Origin: Paracoccus denitrificans | GTDB lineage: Bacteria; Pseudomonadota; Alphaproteobacteria; Rhodobacterales; Rhodobacteraceae | DNA: 64,000 bases | Assembly: GCF_900100045.1 (NCBI RefSeq) | Contig: NZ_FNEA01000022.1 | Location: 21,444-85,443 of the forward strand | Direction of reading: 5' to 3' | Shown here: in pieces, positions 16,991 through 26,225 of the stretch | Layout: each line of letters begins with the position of its first letter | How positions within the stretch are numbered: the stretch's first letter is position 1 | Notes under the pieces: model-generated | Told to the model about the DNA's origin: nothing | The model's input: the letters and a program-made list of their open reading frames with translations, nothing else | The model's database searches: none | Program-made: the position numbers and the translations under genes

Positions 16991-17980
16991 CTATTTCGCG
17001 ACCGTCACGGCCGCGCCCAGCCAAGGGGCCAGGGCGCCAAGGGCGGGGACATATTGCGTGGCGACGATCGTGCGGCAGGTCTGGACCAGCAGCGGCTTCA
17101 ATGCCGTCAACTCGCCGCTGCGCGTCACCAGATAGATCCGCCGCGCGAAGGCCGGGCCGGGCAGCGGCAGGACTTGCAGGAACGGCACATGGTTCGCGCA
17201 TTTGCGGATGCAGCTTGGCGTCAGGATGGTCCAGCCCAGCCCGGCCGCGACGAAGCTGATGATGGAATCGATGGTGTCGCAGGCGAAGGCATTCGGGACC
17301 TCCAGCCGGGTGCGGCGGAATTGCTGTTCGACCCGCCGCGCGATGCCCGTCGCGGCGCCCGAGCGGATCATCGGCGAGGTGGTGGCGAAACGGCGAAACG
17401 ATTCCTCGTCCCGGAACGGCGGCACGTCCTTGGGCACCAGCGCGATGAACTGCTCGGAGAAAAGCTCGTGACGGTCGAAGCGGTCGAGGTCGTCGAAAGG
17501 GTCCGCCGATATGACGGCGTCCAGCTCGCCGTTGATCAGCTTTTGCCGCAGCGGCTCCATGAAGCCGCTGAAGATCGAGACCGCGTCGACGGTATGGCGC
17601 ATGGCCTTGATCAACTGCGGCACCAGCGGATCGGACAGCGAATCGATGATCCCCAGCCGCAGCTGGGTCAGGGTCGTCTGGTTGGCGTCCAGCAACTCGT
17701 TTCTCAGCGATGCCGCCTGCGACAGCAGCCGCTCGGCGCTTTGCGCCAGCCGACGGCCGGCCGGCGTCGGCAGCATGGGGCGCGAGGCCCGGTCGAACAG
17801 CGGAACGCCCAGTTCCGCCTCAAGCCGCAGGATCTGCCGGGATACCGCCGATTGCGTCAGCTGCATCCGCTCGGCGGCGGCGGTCATGCTGCCGGTGCCG
17901 AAGACGGCGAGATAAAGTTCGAGCGCATGCAGGTCTATCGCTACGCGAGGCAGGGGGCCGAGGCTGTCAGCGGCGCACAT
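16991..17980 (-). CDS. LysR-family regulator of the adjacent amino-acid uptake genes
   Basis: This 329-residue protein has an N-terminal winged HTH (residues about 16-75, with SMTAAAERMQLTQSAVSRQILRLEAELG) and a LysR substrate-binding domain. It diverges from an ABC transporter operon across a 240-base AT-rich interval, the usual LysR layout, so it probably regulates that operon. The ATG at 17980 is the only good start. Confidence 0.85.
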   Translation of the reverse strand: MCAADSLGPLPRVAIDLHALELYLAVFGTGSMTAAAERMQLTQSAVSRQILRLEAELGVPLFDRASRPMLPTPAGRRLAQSAERLLSQAASLRNELLDANQTTLTQLRLGIIDSLSDPLVPQLIKAMRHTVDAVSIFSGFMEPLRQKLINGELDAVISADPFDDLDRFDRHELFSEQFIALVPKDVPPFRDEESFRRFATTSPMIRSGAATGIARRVEQQFRRTRLEVPNAFACDTIDSIISFVAAGLGWTILTPSCIRKCANHVPFLQVLPLPGPAFARRIYLVTRSGELTALKPLLVQTCRTIVATQYVPALGALAPWLGAAVTVAK

Positions 17981-18220
17981 GAGGTCACACCATGATATTA
18001 TGGAATTATGATCAGGAATTTTCGGGATGATGGCAAGCGGAAATCATGCCGGACGTGAAAGATACACCCAATTATCATGCTGTAATATATTGAATTAATT
18101 TTGACCCGCCGGACGCAAGGTGCGTTCCGGCGCCAAGCCATAGGATGATTTTTGTTTTTGATGTGGCGCGGATTCGCCGTATCCACGGCTCAGATCATCT
18201 GACAAGGGAGGAGCCTGACA
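17981..18220. promoter_or_regulatory. Divergent regulatory region, LysR gene / amino-acid ABC operon
   Basis: 240 bases, clearly more AT-rich than the surroundings (for example 17993-18020 and 18070-18105, with TAATATATTGAATTAATTTTGA). LysR-type T-N11-A sites can be found but are not unique. An SD (AAGGGAGGAG) precedes 18221. Confidence 0.5.
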
Positions 18221-19063
18221 ATGATCACCCGCCGCACCTTCGCCGGCCTGTCGGTCAGCATCGCCATCGCCCTGGCGAGCGCAGTGCCGGCTCTGGCCGA
18301 AACCACCTTCGAGAAGATCAAGCGCACCGGCACGATGGTCGTGGGCACCGAGGCTGCCTATCCACCGTTCGAATTCGTCAAGGACGGGCAGATCACCGGC
18401 TTCGGCCGCGACCTGCTGGACGAGATCGCCAGGTCCTGGGGCGTCGAGATCAAGCAACTCGACCTGCCGTTCCAGGGCATCCTGCCGGGGCTTCTGGCGC
18501 AGAAATTCGACTTCGTGGCGACCTCGGTCGGCATCAACCCGGAGCGGGCGGCGCGCTATGCCTATACGCTGCCCATCGCCGACAGCACCGCCTATGCCAT
18601 CAAGCGCGCCGGCAACGACCACATCAAGGGCGTCGAGGACCTGGCCGGCAAGGTGGTGGCGACGCAGCTCGCCTCGGCCGTCGATCCGGTCGCCAAGGCG
18701 CTGGACGAGAAGCTGAAGGCCGAGGGCAAGGGCTTTTCCGAGCTCAAGCTGTTCCCGACCTTCAACGATTCCTTCCTGGCGGTGGCCAACGGCACGGCGG
18801 ATGCCGCCATGGCGGGGCTGCCGGTGCTGCAAAACCTGATGAACGAACGCCCGGGCGTCTTCGAGCTGGTCGGGCAGGCGGCGGATACCCAGAGCCTGAA
18901 CGCCTGGGTGGTGCGCCCCGAGGACAAGGACCTGCGCGACGCCATCAACGCCGTCGTCCTGGAGCTGAAGGCCAGCGGCCGCTTTGCCGAATTGCAGCAG
19001 AAATGGCTCGGCATGACCTACGACCTGCCCGAAAAGGACTACCTGCCCGAAGGGGCGCTCTGA
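18221..19063 (+). CDS. Polar amino-acid ABC transporter, binding protein
   Basis: This 280-residue family-3 solute-binding protein has a cleavable leader with a twin Arg (TRRTFAGLSVSIAIALASAVPALA). The mature start is IKRTGTMVVGTEAAYPPFEFV, with DLLDEIA and LPFQGILPGLLAQKFDFVA. It feeds the two permeases immediately downstream. Substrate class: polar or cationic amino acid, or an amide. Confidence 0.88.
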   Translation: MITRRTFAGLSVSIAIALASAVPALAETTFEKIKRTGTMVVGTEAAYPPFEFVKDGQITGFGRDLLDEIARSWGVEIKQLDLPFQGILPGLLAQKFDFVATSVGINPERAARYAYTLPIADSTAYAIKRAGNDHIKGVEDLAGKVVATQLASAVDPVAKALDEKLKAEGKGFSELKLFPTFNDSFLAVANGTADAAMAGLPVLQNLMNERPGVFELVGQAADTQSLNAWVVRPEDKDLRDAINAVVLELKASGRFAELQQKWLGMTYDLPEKDYLPEGAL

Positions 19064-19124
19064 CGGGCGCGCGGCCCTTTCCCAAGGGCCGCGGCGCAAG
19101 CCGAGCAGAAGCAGGAGCAAACCC

Positions 19125-19784
19125 TTGGACTTCGACCTTGCGGCGTTTGGTGACGCCTTTCCCCGGCTGCTGCCCGCAGCCCTCACCAACCTGACCATCG
19201 CGCTGGTGGCGATGACGCTGGCGCTGATCGGCGGCACCGTGCTGACGGTGCTGCGCACCACCGGCATCGGCCTGCTGACAGGCGCCATCGGCGTGCTCAT
19301 CAGCTTTATCCGCGGCACGCCGATCCTGGTGCAGATCTTTCTGTTCTACTATGGGTTGCCGGCGCTGGGGCTGGACCTGACGCCGATCCAGGCCGGGGTG
19401 CTGGCCATCGCGCTGAACAGCTCGATCTTCATCACCGAGATCATGCGCGGGGGGCTCTCCGGCATGGATCCCGGCCCGGTCGAGGCCGCCATCGCCCTGG
19501 GTGTGCGGGCGCGGACGATCTGGACGCGGGTGATTCTGCCGCAGCTTTACATCCGCATCCTGCCGCCGCTGGTCAACGAGTTGACCACCATCGTCAAGGG
19601 CACCGCGCTGCTGTCGGTCATCACCGTGGTCGAGGTGCTGCGCACCGCGCAGCAGATCGCCAACACCACCTTCCGCCCGCTTGAGGCGCTGCTGGCCGCC
19701 GCCATCGTGCTGTTCGCGCTGAACCTGGCGATCAGCCAGCTGGGCCGGCGCATCGAAACCCGCTTCGCCGCGCGCAGGGGATAG
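19125..19784 (+). CDS. Amino-acid ABC transporter permease 1
   Basis: This 219-residue HisM/GlnP-type permease has RGTPILVQIFLFYYGLPALG and, in the EAA loop, EAAIALGVRARTIWTRVILPQ. It starts with TTG at 19125, preceded by GCAGGAGCAAACCC. Three bases separate it from the second permease, giving the usual hetero-dimeric membrane unit. Confidence 0.87.
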   Translation: MDFDLAAFGDAFPRLLPAALTNLTIALVAMTLALIGGTVLTVLRTTGIGLLTGAIGVLISFIRGTPILVQIFLFYYGLPALGLDLTPIQAGVLAIALNSSIFITEIMRGGLSGMDPGPVEAAIALGVRARTIWTRVILPQLYIRILPPLVNELTTIVKGTALLSVITVVEVLRTAQQIANTTFRPLEALLAAAIVLFALNLAISQLGRRIETRFAARRG

Positions 19785-19787
19785 ACC

Positions 19788-20510
19788 ATGACCCTCGATT
19801 TCTCCGTCATTCTCGACAATTGGCAGCTTTTCGCCTCGGGGCTGTGGATGACGCTGGTCGTCGCCCTGCTGTCCATCGCCGCGGGTTTCCTGCTGGCGAT
19901 CCCGGTGGCGATCATGGCGCTGTCGCATCGCCGCTGGCTGCGCACCATCGCCGGGGCCTATGTGGAATGGTTCCGCAACATCCCCTTTATCGTGGTGCTG
20001 TATATCTTCTTCTACGGCCTGCCCTTCATGGGGTTGCGCCTGCCCGAGCCGGTGGTCGGCGGCATCGCCCTGGCCTTCTATGCCAGCACCTATTTCTCGG
20101 AGGTGATCCGCGGCGCGGTGCTGGCGGTGCCCAAGGGCCAGCTCGAGGCCGCGCGCGCCGTCGGCATGTCCTATTTCATGGGCATGCGCGAGGTGGTGGC
20201 GCCGCAGACGCTGCGGCTGCTGCTGCCGCCCTCGACCAACACCGCGATCTCGATGATCAAGGAGACCTCGGTGCTGTCCACCATCACCGTGGCCGAGATC
20301 ACCTATCAGGGCCTCGTGGTCCAGGGCGCCACCTTCGCCCCGTTCGAGGTGTTCCTGACCACGGCGGCGCTTTACTGGCTGATCACCTCGGCCTTCGCCC
20401 ATGGCATGCACCGGGTCGAGCGCGCCGCCGGCGCCGCGCAGGGCAGCCAGCAGGCCCGGCACAGCCTGGCCGACAAGTATCTTCAGCTTGGAATGCGGAG
20501 GAGCAAGTGA
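19788..20510 (+). CDS. Amino-acid ABC transporter permease 2
   Basis: This 240-residue HisQ/GlnP-type permease has WFRNIPFIVVLYIFFYGLP and the EAA loop LEAARAVGMSYFMGMREVVAPQ. Its TGA overlaps the GTG of the ATPase gene, indicating translational coupling. Confidence 0.87.
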   Translation: MTLDFSVILDNWQLFASGLWMTLVVALLSIAAGFLLAIPVAIMALSHRRWLRTIAGAYVEWFRNIPFIVVLYIFFYGLPFMGLRLPEPVVGGIALAFYASTYFSEVIRGAVLAVPKGQLEAARAVGMSYFMGMREVVAPQTLRLLLPPSTNTAISMIKETSVLSTITVAEITYQGLVVQGATFAPFEVFLTTAALYWLITSAFAHGMHRVERAAGAAQGSQQARHSLADKYLQLGMRRSK

Positions 20511-21313
20511 CCCGTCCCCTTCTGAAAGTCTCGAACCTCGCCAAGTCCTTCGGCACCATGACCGCGCTGCGCGACATCAGCTTCGAGGTCGAGGCGGGCG
20601 AGGTGGTCTGCATCATCGGCCCCTCGGGTTGCGGCAAGAGCACGCTTCTGCGCTGCATCAACTACCTGACCTTTCCCGACGGCGGCTTCGTCGAAGTGGA
20701 CGGCACCCATATCGGCCGCGAGCCGGGCCGCGACGGCAAGGTGCGGATGCAGTCGCACAAGCGCATCGACCAGTTGCGGCCGATGATGGGCTTCGTGTTC
20801 CAGCAGTTCAACCTGTGGCCGCACATGACCGTGCTGGAGAACATCGCCCGCGGCCCGGTCAAGGTGCAGCGCCGCCCGCGCGAGGAGGTCGAGCGCCAGG
20901 CCCGCGCGCTGCTGGCCCGCTTTGGCCTGGCCGGCAAGGAGGATGCCTATCCCTCGGCCCTGTCGGGCGGCCAGAAGCAGCGCGTCGCCATCGCCCGCGC
21001 GCTGGCCATGGAGCCGCGGCTGATGCTTTTCGACGAGCCGACCTCGGCGCTCGACCCCGAGATCGTCAAGGAGGTGCTGCTGTTCCTGCGCGAACTGGCC
21101 GACAGCGGCATGACCATGGTGATCGTGACGCATGAGATCGGCTTTGCCCGCCATGTCGCCGACCGGGTGATCTTTCTCGACGGCGGCCTTGTCGCCGAAC
21201 AGGGCCCGGCCCGGCAGGTGCTGGGCGACCCGCAGAACCCCAGGCTGAGGGAATTCCTCGCCCAGATCCACGAGGTGGCCGCCCCGGCCGACCTCTCGAC
21301 CCCAAGCCATTGA
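20507..21313 (+). CDS. Amino-acid ABC transporter ATPase 1
   Basis: This 268-residue GlnQ/HisP-type ATPase starts with GTG at 20507 (GTGA overlap with the upstream stop). Walker A is GPSGCGKST, signature LSGGQKQR, Walker [15 protein letters not shown] and the switch His VTHEIGFAR. It contains a slightly longer insertion (REPGRDGKVRMQSHKR) before the Q-loop than the second ATPase at 22403. Confidence 0.88.
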   Translation: MTRPLLKVSNLAKSFGTMTALRDISFEVEAGEVVCIIGPSGCGKSTLLRCINYLTFPDGGFVEVDGTHIGREPGRDGKVRMQSHKRIDQLRPMMGFVFQQFNLWPHMTVLENIARGPVKVQRRPREEVERQARALLARFGLAGKEDAYPSALSGGQKQRVAIARALAMEPRLMLFDEPTSALDPEIVKEVLLFLRELADSGMTMVIVTHEIGFARHVADRVIFLDGGLVAEQGPARQVLGDPQNPRLREFLAQIHEVAAPADLSTPSH

Positions 21314-21332
21314 TTTACCCGGAGGACCATTC

Positions 21333-22322
21333 GTGACCCGCAAGCTGACCTCGGCGCCGAAACATGGCCATACCAGCATGCTCTATTCGACCGTGCATAC
21401 CGACCTGGACACGCTGGATGCCGATATCGCCTTTCTGGGCATTCCCTATGGCTCGGCCTATACCATGGACGAGGTGACGAACGACCAGACCCGCGCGCCG
21501 ACCGCGGTGCGGCAGGCGACGGACCGGGCGGTGCGGCTGCTCGACCGCTACGACTTCGACATCGGCGGCACGCTCTACGACGGGCGCGACGTGCGCGCGG
21601 TGGATTGCGGCGACGTGACCGGCGATCCGGTCGACCCCAAGGCGCATTCGCGCAATGCCGAAGAGGCGGTGCGCAAGATCCTGGCCGCCGGGGCGCTGCC
21701 GCTGATCATCGGCGGCGACCATGGCATCCCGATCCCGGTGCTGCGCGCCTATGACGACCAGGGGCCGATCACGCTGATCCAGATCGACGCGCATCTGGAC
21801 TGGCGCGACCAGATCAACGGCGTGCATGACGGGCTGTCGAGCCCGATCCGCCGCGCCTCGGAGATGCCGCATGTGCAGGAGATCTTCCAGATCGGCATCC
21901 GCGCCCAGGGCACCGCCCGCCCCGAGGAATACGAGGCCGCGCAGGCTTACGGCTCGAACATCGTCACGGCCTACGAGCTGCACGAAAAGGGCATGCAGGC
22001 GATCCTGGAGCGCATCCCGGACGGTGGGCGCTATTACATCACCGTCGATGCGGATGGCGTCGATCCCTCGGTGATGCCGGGCGTGGCCGGGCCGGCCTTC
22101 GGCGGCGTGACCTATTGCCAGATGCGCGAGTTGCTGCACGGGCTGGTGCGCAAGGGCAGGGTGGTCGGCATGGACATCGTCGAAATCACCCCGTCGAAGG
22201 ACGTGAACCAGCTGACCGCCATCGCTGCCGGGCGGTTCTTCGTGAACCTGGTCGGCGCCGCCGTCCGCGCCGGCTATTTCGATCAGCGGATCAGCCAGCG
22301 CGCCGCCCGGCCCGCCGCCTGA
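21333..22322 (+). CDS. Ureohydrolase (agmatinase/arginase superfamily)
   Basis: This 329-residue protein has all the binuclear manganese motifs: GGDHG, DAHLDW and DADGVDP. It should hydrolyse a guanidino compound to urea plus an amine (agmatine, guanidinobutyrate or similar). Start is GTG at 21333 after GGAGGACCATTC. Placement inside an amino-acid uptake operon suggests the imported substrate or a derivative carries a guanidino group; that is inference. Confidence 0.85.
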   Translation: MTRKLTSAPKHGHTSMLYSTVHTDLDTLDADIAFLGIPYGSAYTMDEVTNDQTRAPTAVRQATDRAVRLLDRYDFDIGGTLYDGRDVRAVDCGDVTGDPVDPKAHSRNAEEAVRKILAAGALPLIIGGDHGIPIPVLRAYDDQGPITLIQIDAHLDWRDQINGVHDGLSSPIRRASEMPHVQEIFQIGIRAQGTARPEEYEAAQAYGSNIVTAYELHEKGMQAILERIPDGGRYYITVDADGVDPSVMPGVAGPAFGGVTYCQMRELLHGLVRKGRVVGMDIVEITPSKDVNQLTAIAAGRFFVNLVGAAVRAGYFDQRISQRAARPAA

Positions 22323-22402
22323 TTGCACAGGGCCCCGTCCCGGCATGCCGCCGGGGCGCGGGCACCAAAGCACGCCATTCCCAAGGACTCAGGAGGTCAG
22401 CC

Positions 22403-23161
22403 ATGCCCAATCCAGACGCCTCGCCCGCCGCGCCGATCATCTCCGTCGCCGGGGTGAACAAATGGTATGGCGCGTTCCAGGTGCTGACCGATGTCAGCCT
22501 GTCGGTCGCCAGGGGCGAGAAGGTGGTGATCTGCGGCCCCTCCGGTTCGGGCAAGTCGACGCTGATCCGCTGCCTGAACCAGCTTGAACAGCATCAGGAG
22601 GGCTCGATCGTCGTGGACGGCATCGAACTGGGCCAAAGCGAAAACGCCGCGCAGGCGGTGCGGCGCGAGGTCGGCATGGTGTTCCAGCATTTCAACCTGT
22701 TCCCGCATCTCGACCTGGTGCAGAACTGCATCCTGGCGCCGATGTCGGTGCGCGGCATGTCCCGGCGCGCGGCCGAGGCGCTGGCGGTCGGGCTGCTGGA
22801 GCGGGTGCGGCTGGGCGAGCACGCGCATAAATATCCCTCGCAACTGTCGGGCGGCCAGCAGCAGCGCGCCGCCATCGCCCGCGCCTTGTGCATGGAGCCG
22901 CGGGTCATGCTGTTCGACGAGCCGACCTCGGCGCTGGACCCCGAGATGGTGGGCGAGGTGCTCGACACCATGCGCGGGCTGGCGGCCGAGGGCATGACGA
23001 TGATGATCGTCACGCATGAGATGGGTTTCGCCCGGCAGGTGGCCGACCGGGTGGTGTTCATGGATCGCGGCCAGATCGTGGAACAGGCGCCCCCCGCCGC
23101 GTTCTTCGGCGCCCCGGTGCATGAGCGCACCCGGCGTTTCCTCAGCCAGATCCTGCATTGA
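22403..23161 (+). CDS. Amino-acid ABC transporter ATPase 2
   Basis: This 252-residue GlnQ-type ATPase has Walker [10 protein letters not shown], signature LSGGQQQR, Walker [15 protein letters not shown] and the switch VTHEMGFAR. It is the second ATPase in one cluster with a single pair of permeases. AGGAGGTCAGCC is a strong SD. It may pair with the same permeases or with ones elsewhere. Confidence 0.88.
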   Translation: MPNPDASPAAPIISVAGVNKWYGAFQVLTDVSLSVARGEKVVICGPSGSGKSTLIRCLNQLEQHQEGSIVVDGIELGQSENAAQAVRREVGMVFQHFNLFPHLDLVQNCILAPMSVRGMSRRAAEALAVGLLERVRLGEHAHKYPSQLSGGQQQRAAIARALCMEPRVMLFDEPTSALDPEMVGEVLDTMRGLAAEGMTMMIVTHEMGFARQVADRVVFMDRGQIVEQAPPAAFFGAPVHERTRRFLSQILH

Positions 23162-23172
23162 GGGGGGCGGGC

Positions 23173-24183
23173 ATGGCGCCCCGGATCGTCGCGCTGGTCT
23201 CGACCGGCGGCACCATCGCCTCGCGCTTCTCGGCCGATCACGGCGGGCTTTTCAGCATGGACGGACCCGAGGCGCTGCTGGTGCCGGGCCTGCCGGCGCT
23301 GCGGGTGGATCCGTTCTGCAACCTAGGCAGCAACCGCATCGACCTGGCGCTGTCGCTGAGGCTGGCGCAGCGGATCGCGGCGCATCTGGCCGATCCCGAG
23401 GTGGCCGGCTGCGTGGTGACGCATGGCACCGACACGATGGAGGAAAGCGCCTTCCTGGCCAGCCGGGTGATCGGGTCCGAGAAGCCGGTGGTGTTCACCG
23501 GGGCGCAATTCGCCGCCGACAGTCCGGCGCCGGACGGGCCGGGCAATCTGGCGGCGGCGCTGCGGCTGGCGGCTTCGCGCAAGGCGCGGGGCCTAGGCGT
23601 GGTGGTGGTCTTTGACGGCAGCGCCTATGCCGCCGAGGATGTCACCAAGATCGACGCCCAGGCCCGCGCCGGCTTTGCCGGGCCGCATTTCGGCCCGGTG
23701 GCCCGTATCGGCCGCGCGGGCATCCGCCTGCTGGCGCGGCCGCCGCGGCCCGCCCCTCTGCCGGCGGCGGGCATCAGTCCTGACGTGGCGCTGCTGCCTG
23801 CGGCGATGGGCATGGATGGGCGCAGCATCGACGCGCTGGTCGCGGCCGGTATGCAGGGCATCGTGATCGAGGGCTTCGGCTGCGGCAACGGCACGCCCGA
23901 ACTGGTCGCGGCCGTGGCCCGTGCGCGGAGCCGGGGGGTGACCTGCGTGGTGACGACGCGTTGCCTGCGCGGCGAGACGCGACCGCTTTACGCCGACGGC
24001 GGTGCGCTGGACCTGCAGCGCGCCGGGGCGATCCTGGCGGGCCGGTTGCAGGGCAAGAAGGCCCGTATCCTGCTGGCCTTGCTGCTGGCCGGCCGGCGCG
24101 GGTCGGTCACGGCAAGGGATTTCGGGCATGATTGCCGCGATCCCGGCCAAGGGCGCGAACTCGGGACCGGCAGGCCGGATTAA
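23173..24183 (+). CDS. L-asparaginase family protein
   Basis: This 336-residue asparaginase/glutaminase-fold protein has VSTGGTIAS (first catalytic Thr), VVTHGTDTMEE (second Thr-Asp pair) and DVTKIDAQ (Lys). There is no signal peptide, so it is cytoplasmic. I chose ATG 23173 with GAGGGG upstream rather than a TTG at 23158 that overlaps the previous stop. In context it would deamidate an imported amide amino acid. Its last approximately 25 residues are low-quality and Gly/Arg-rich. Confidence 0.85.
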   Translation: MAPRIVALVSTGGTIASRFSADHGGLFSMDGPEALLVPGLPALRVDPFCNLGSNRIDLALSLRLAQRIAAHLADPEVAGCVVTHGTDTMEESAFLASRVIGSEKPVVFTGAQFAADSPAPDGPGNLAAALRLAASRKARGLGVVVVFDGSAYAAEDVTKIDAQARAGFAGPHFGPVARIGRAGIRLLARPPRPAPLPAAGISPDVALLPAAMGMDGRSIDALVAAGMQGIVIEGFGCGNGTPELVAAVARARSRGVTCVVTTRCLRGETRPLYADGGALDLQRAGAILAGRLQGKKARILLALLLAGRRGSVTARDFGHDCRDPGQGRELGTGRPD

Positions 24184-24191
24184 TCGCCCGA

Positions 24192-24205
24192 GCCGGATTT
24201 CCGGC
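24192..24205 (+). terminator. Weak hairpin after the asparaginase gene
   Basis: GCCGGA (24192-24197) pairs with TCCGGC (24200-24205), followed 12 bases later by another stem CCGCTC (24218-24223) / GAGCGG (24230-24235). Neither has a U-tract, so termination here is tentative. The rest of 24184-24390 shows no gene. Confidence 0.3.
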
Positions 24206-24390
24206 CTTGGGAATGTCCCGCTCAGCAAGGAGCGGACAGGAAATGCGGGCCGCGTGGATCCCGACTGGCTTTGGCACGCTCTTCGACCGCAGGAAAGCCG
24301 GGGCAGGGTCGGTCGCCGTTTCGTTTCCCCGCGAAGAAAGTTTTTCAACCAAAGATGACGTTCCGGGCAGTCGGCTGGCAACGTGTCTTT

Positions 24391-24414
24391 CATCATGTTT
24401 GTATAAATATAACG
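24391..24414. promoter_or_regulatory. Mo-box-like operator, copy A
   Basis: A 24-bp site: CATCATGTT, six bases, AAATATAACG-type right half, ending in CG. It matches copies B, C and D in length, in flanking TTTCAT, and in the AACGAATC right flank. It lies 64 bases before the recombinase-like start and 41 bases after an AAGAAAGTTTTTCAAC element that also precedes copy D. Seen directly; recognition as a ModE/Mop-type box is inference from geometry. Confidence 0.55.
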
Positions 24415-24478
24415 AATCCCATGACGAGACGGCACGACCAGCTCCTTGATCGAGACCCTTTGAGCACCGGAAGCGACC

Positions 24479-25120
24479 ATGACCCGATATGTCATCTATA
24501 CCCGCATCGGCCCCGACGATTTGGGCCGCGCCGACGCAAGCCTTGCGGCACAAGAGCGCGACATCCGATTTTTCCTGTTCGAGCGGGATGCGGAGGGCGA
24601 CGTCGCGGCGCGGCGATGCGATCAGGCAGCCGGGGCGGGGAAGGTCGGCGGGGAACTGATCGAAGCTCTCGCACTATGCCGGGACATGGGCGCCACGCTT
24701 CTGGTGGCGCGCATCGACCGCCTGCCTTTCGATGAGGCGGGCTTTGCGGCCTTTCTTGCGGAATCCGAACTGGACCTGAAAGTCGCGGCGCTGCCGGACG
24801 CGCAAAAGCCGGACCTTCTTGCCCATGCCCGCCTTCTGAGGGAAGAGCGGCGTTTCGATGCCCGGCGTGCCGCACGATACCTGTCGCGAAGCCAGGCAAA
24901 GGGCTGGCAATGCACCGTCGCCGATCCCGAGGCGGAAGGCGTCGAGCAGATCGCGCGGATCGCCTTGCCCCTCAGGGATGGCGGCGCGACTTTGCGCGAC
25001 ATCGCCTCGGCCTTGAACCGGGTCGGCCTGACGACCGCGCGCGGCACGGCCTGGCGGGCGAACCATGTTTCGCGAATCCTGCAATACATGGACAGCCAAA
25101 GGGCCGGCGGCGGGTTCTGA
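24479..25120 (+). CDS. Serine-recombinase-like protein lacking the catalytic serine
   Basis: This 213-residue protein aligns by pattern with small serine recombinases/invertases. The N-terminus is MTRYVIYTRIGPDD, where active enzymes have Y-x-R-(V/I)-S; here the serine position is glycine. The middle has LLVARIDRLPFDEAGFAAFLAE (usual LDRL(S/A)R segment), and the C-terminus has ATLRDIASALNRVGLTTARGTAWRANHVSRIL, the recombinase/HTH segment. Loss of the nucleophile predicts a DNA-binding but non-recombining protein. No inverted repeats or att-like sites were found beside it. Its function is unknown. Confidence 0.6.
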   Translation: MTRYVIYTRIGPDDLGRADASLAAQERDIRFFLFERDAEGDVAARRCDQAAGAGKVGGELIEALALCRDMGATLLVARIDRLPFDEAGFAAFLAESELDLKVAALPDAQKPDLLAHARLLREERRFDARRAARYLSRSQAKGWQCTVADPEAEGVEQIARIALPLRDGGATLRDIASALNRVGLTTARGTAWRANHVSRILQYMDSQRAGGGF

Positions 25121-25605
25121 GCCCTTCCGCGCGGGTCGGGCCGGCCCCTGTCTCGCCTCATTGCCCGGGGTCTGCATGACGATGGGCGTTTTCGAAAGAC
25201 GGGTGGGCTGCCTGCGGCAAACGGATGCCGAGCCGGTTCGACGGGTTGATCGCCGGCCTGGTCCTGGATCGGCGGAATGCCCGCCGGAACCGTGCCGGCA
25301 ACGCGTTCAGCCAGGTCGGAGAGACGCTGGTTTCTTGTCTTCGGCCGGGGGCCGGCTGTGCAGCGGGAGAGAGTTTCGGCCTATCGGGCAATATGCCGCA
25401 ACATGCCCTTTGGCTTCCTTTCATTATGTTTAGATAGATACAACGATTCGCCGGGATGCGAGGAGGAGACGGGGTGGTGGTTCGTATCGGCAAAGGACCG
25501 GCCGCATTGGCATCGGGTCGGTCCATCCCGGCCGTCGCGCAGGCACTGGCGCAGGGATCGGCGGGAACGGATCGCTCTGGCCACGCCCGGCGGCAGGGGT
25601 GATGC
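25121..25605. other. Gene-poor scar region upstream of the ABC relic
   Basis: About 485 bases without a convincing gene. It holds operator copy B (25422-25445) and, just after it, a short reading frame from ATG 25456 that stops at 25600-25602 in the same frame as the ATPase relic. This looks like the debris of a deleted gene 5' end. Confidence 0.5.
25422..25445. promoter_or_regulatory. Mo-box-like operator, copy B
   Basis: A 24-bp site, CATTATGTT, six bases, AGATACAACG-type right half, with TTTCAT to the left and ATTC to the right. Left half and flanks are identical to the reverse strand of copy D. It precedes the broken ABC transporter / DUF364 operon. Confidence 0.55.
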
Positions 25606-26225
25606 GGATGGGCGCAGCGGCTGGAGAATATCGGCCTCGCGCCGGATCCGGGCGAGGTGCTTTGCGTGCCCGGGCCAAACGGCGCGGGTAAGACGACGCT
25701 GCAGCGCTGCCTGATCGGGGCGCTGACGCCTTCGGGGGCTCGATCCTGCCGGGCGCGCTTTATGGCCGTATCATCCGCGATGCCAACGACCTGCCGCCCC
25801 GGGCGCGGCAATCGGGCCGCTGGGCCTGGCAGGACGTCTTCGCGCCGCAGCTTGCCCAAAGCCCCCGCGTCGAGGATGCCCAGCGCAACCTGGCGCTGAC
25901 CACCGAGGTCGTGCTGGCCGCCGATCCCGACATCGTCATCGTCGGCGACCCGGCCCATGTCGCCCGCCTGGATGAGGACGCCAACCTGTCGCAACTGCGC
26001 GCGGGGCAGGAGGGCCGGATCCTCGTCGCGCCGATGGGGGCGCATATCCGGGCCAATCGCGCGGTCGAGCAGCCGCTGACCGTGCTGTGGGCGGCCTCGC
26101 ATTTCCATCCCGGCCTTTTCCCCGAGGCCGAGTTGATCGCGACGGTGCGGGACTTCTGCAAGAGCTTCTTCGGCACGGAACTCGACGACGGGCAGATCCG
26201 CACCATCCTGGGGGGCAGGGTATGA
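25606..26225 (+). pseudogene. ABC-transporter relic: ATPase N-part fused out of frame to binding-protein C-part
   Basis: The first frame (25606 to about 25737) encodes LAPDPGEVLCVPGPNGAGKTT, an ABC ATPase Walker A region, and stays open to 25899 without ATPase sequence. From about 25740 the sense switches to the next frame and reads as the C-terminal 160 residues of a class III binding protein (DPDIVIVGDPAHVARL, then EGRILVAPMGAHIRANRAVEQPLTVLWAA), ending at 26225. Most of both genes and any permease are missing. This is a deletion/fusion scar of an operon like 33684-36527. Its stop overlaps the DUF364-like start (ATGA), so that gene was originally coupled. Confidence 0.7.
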
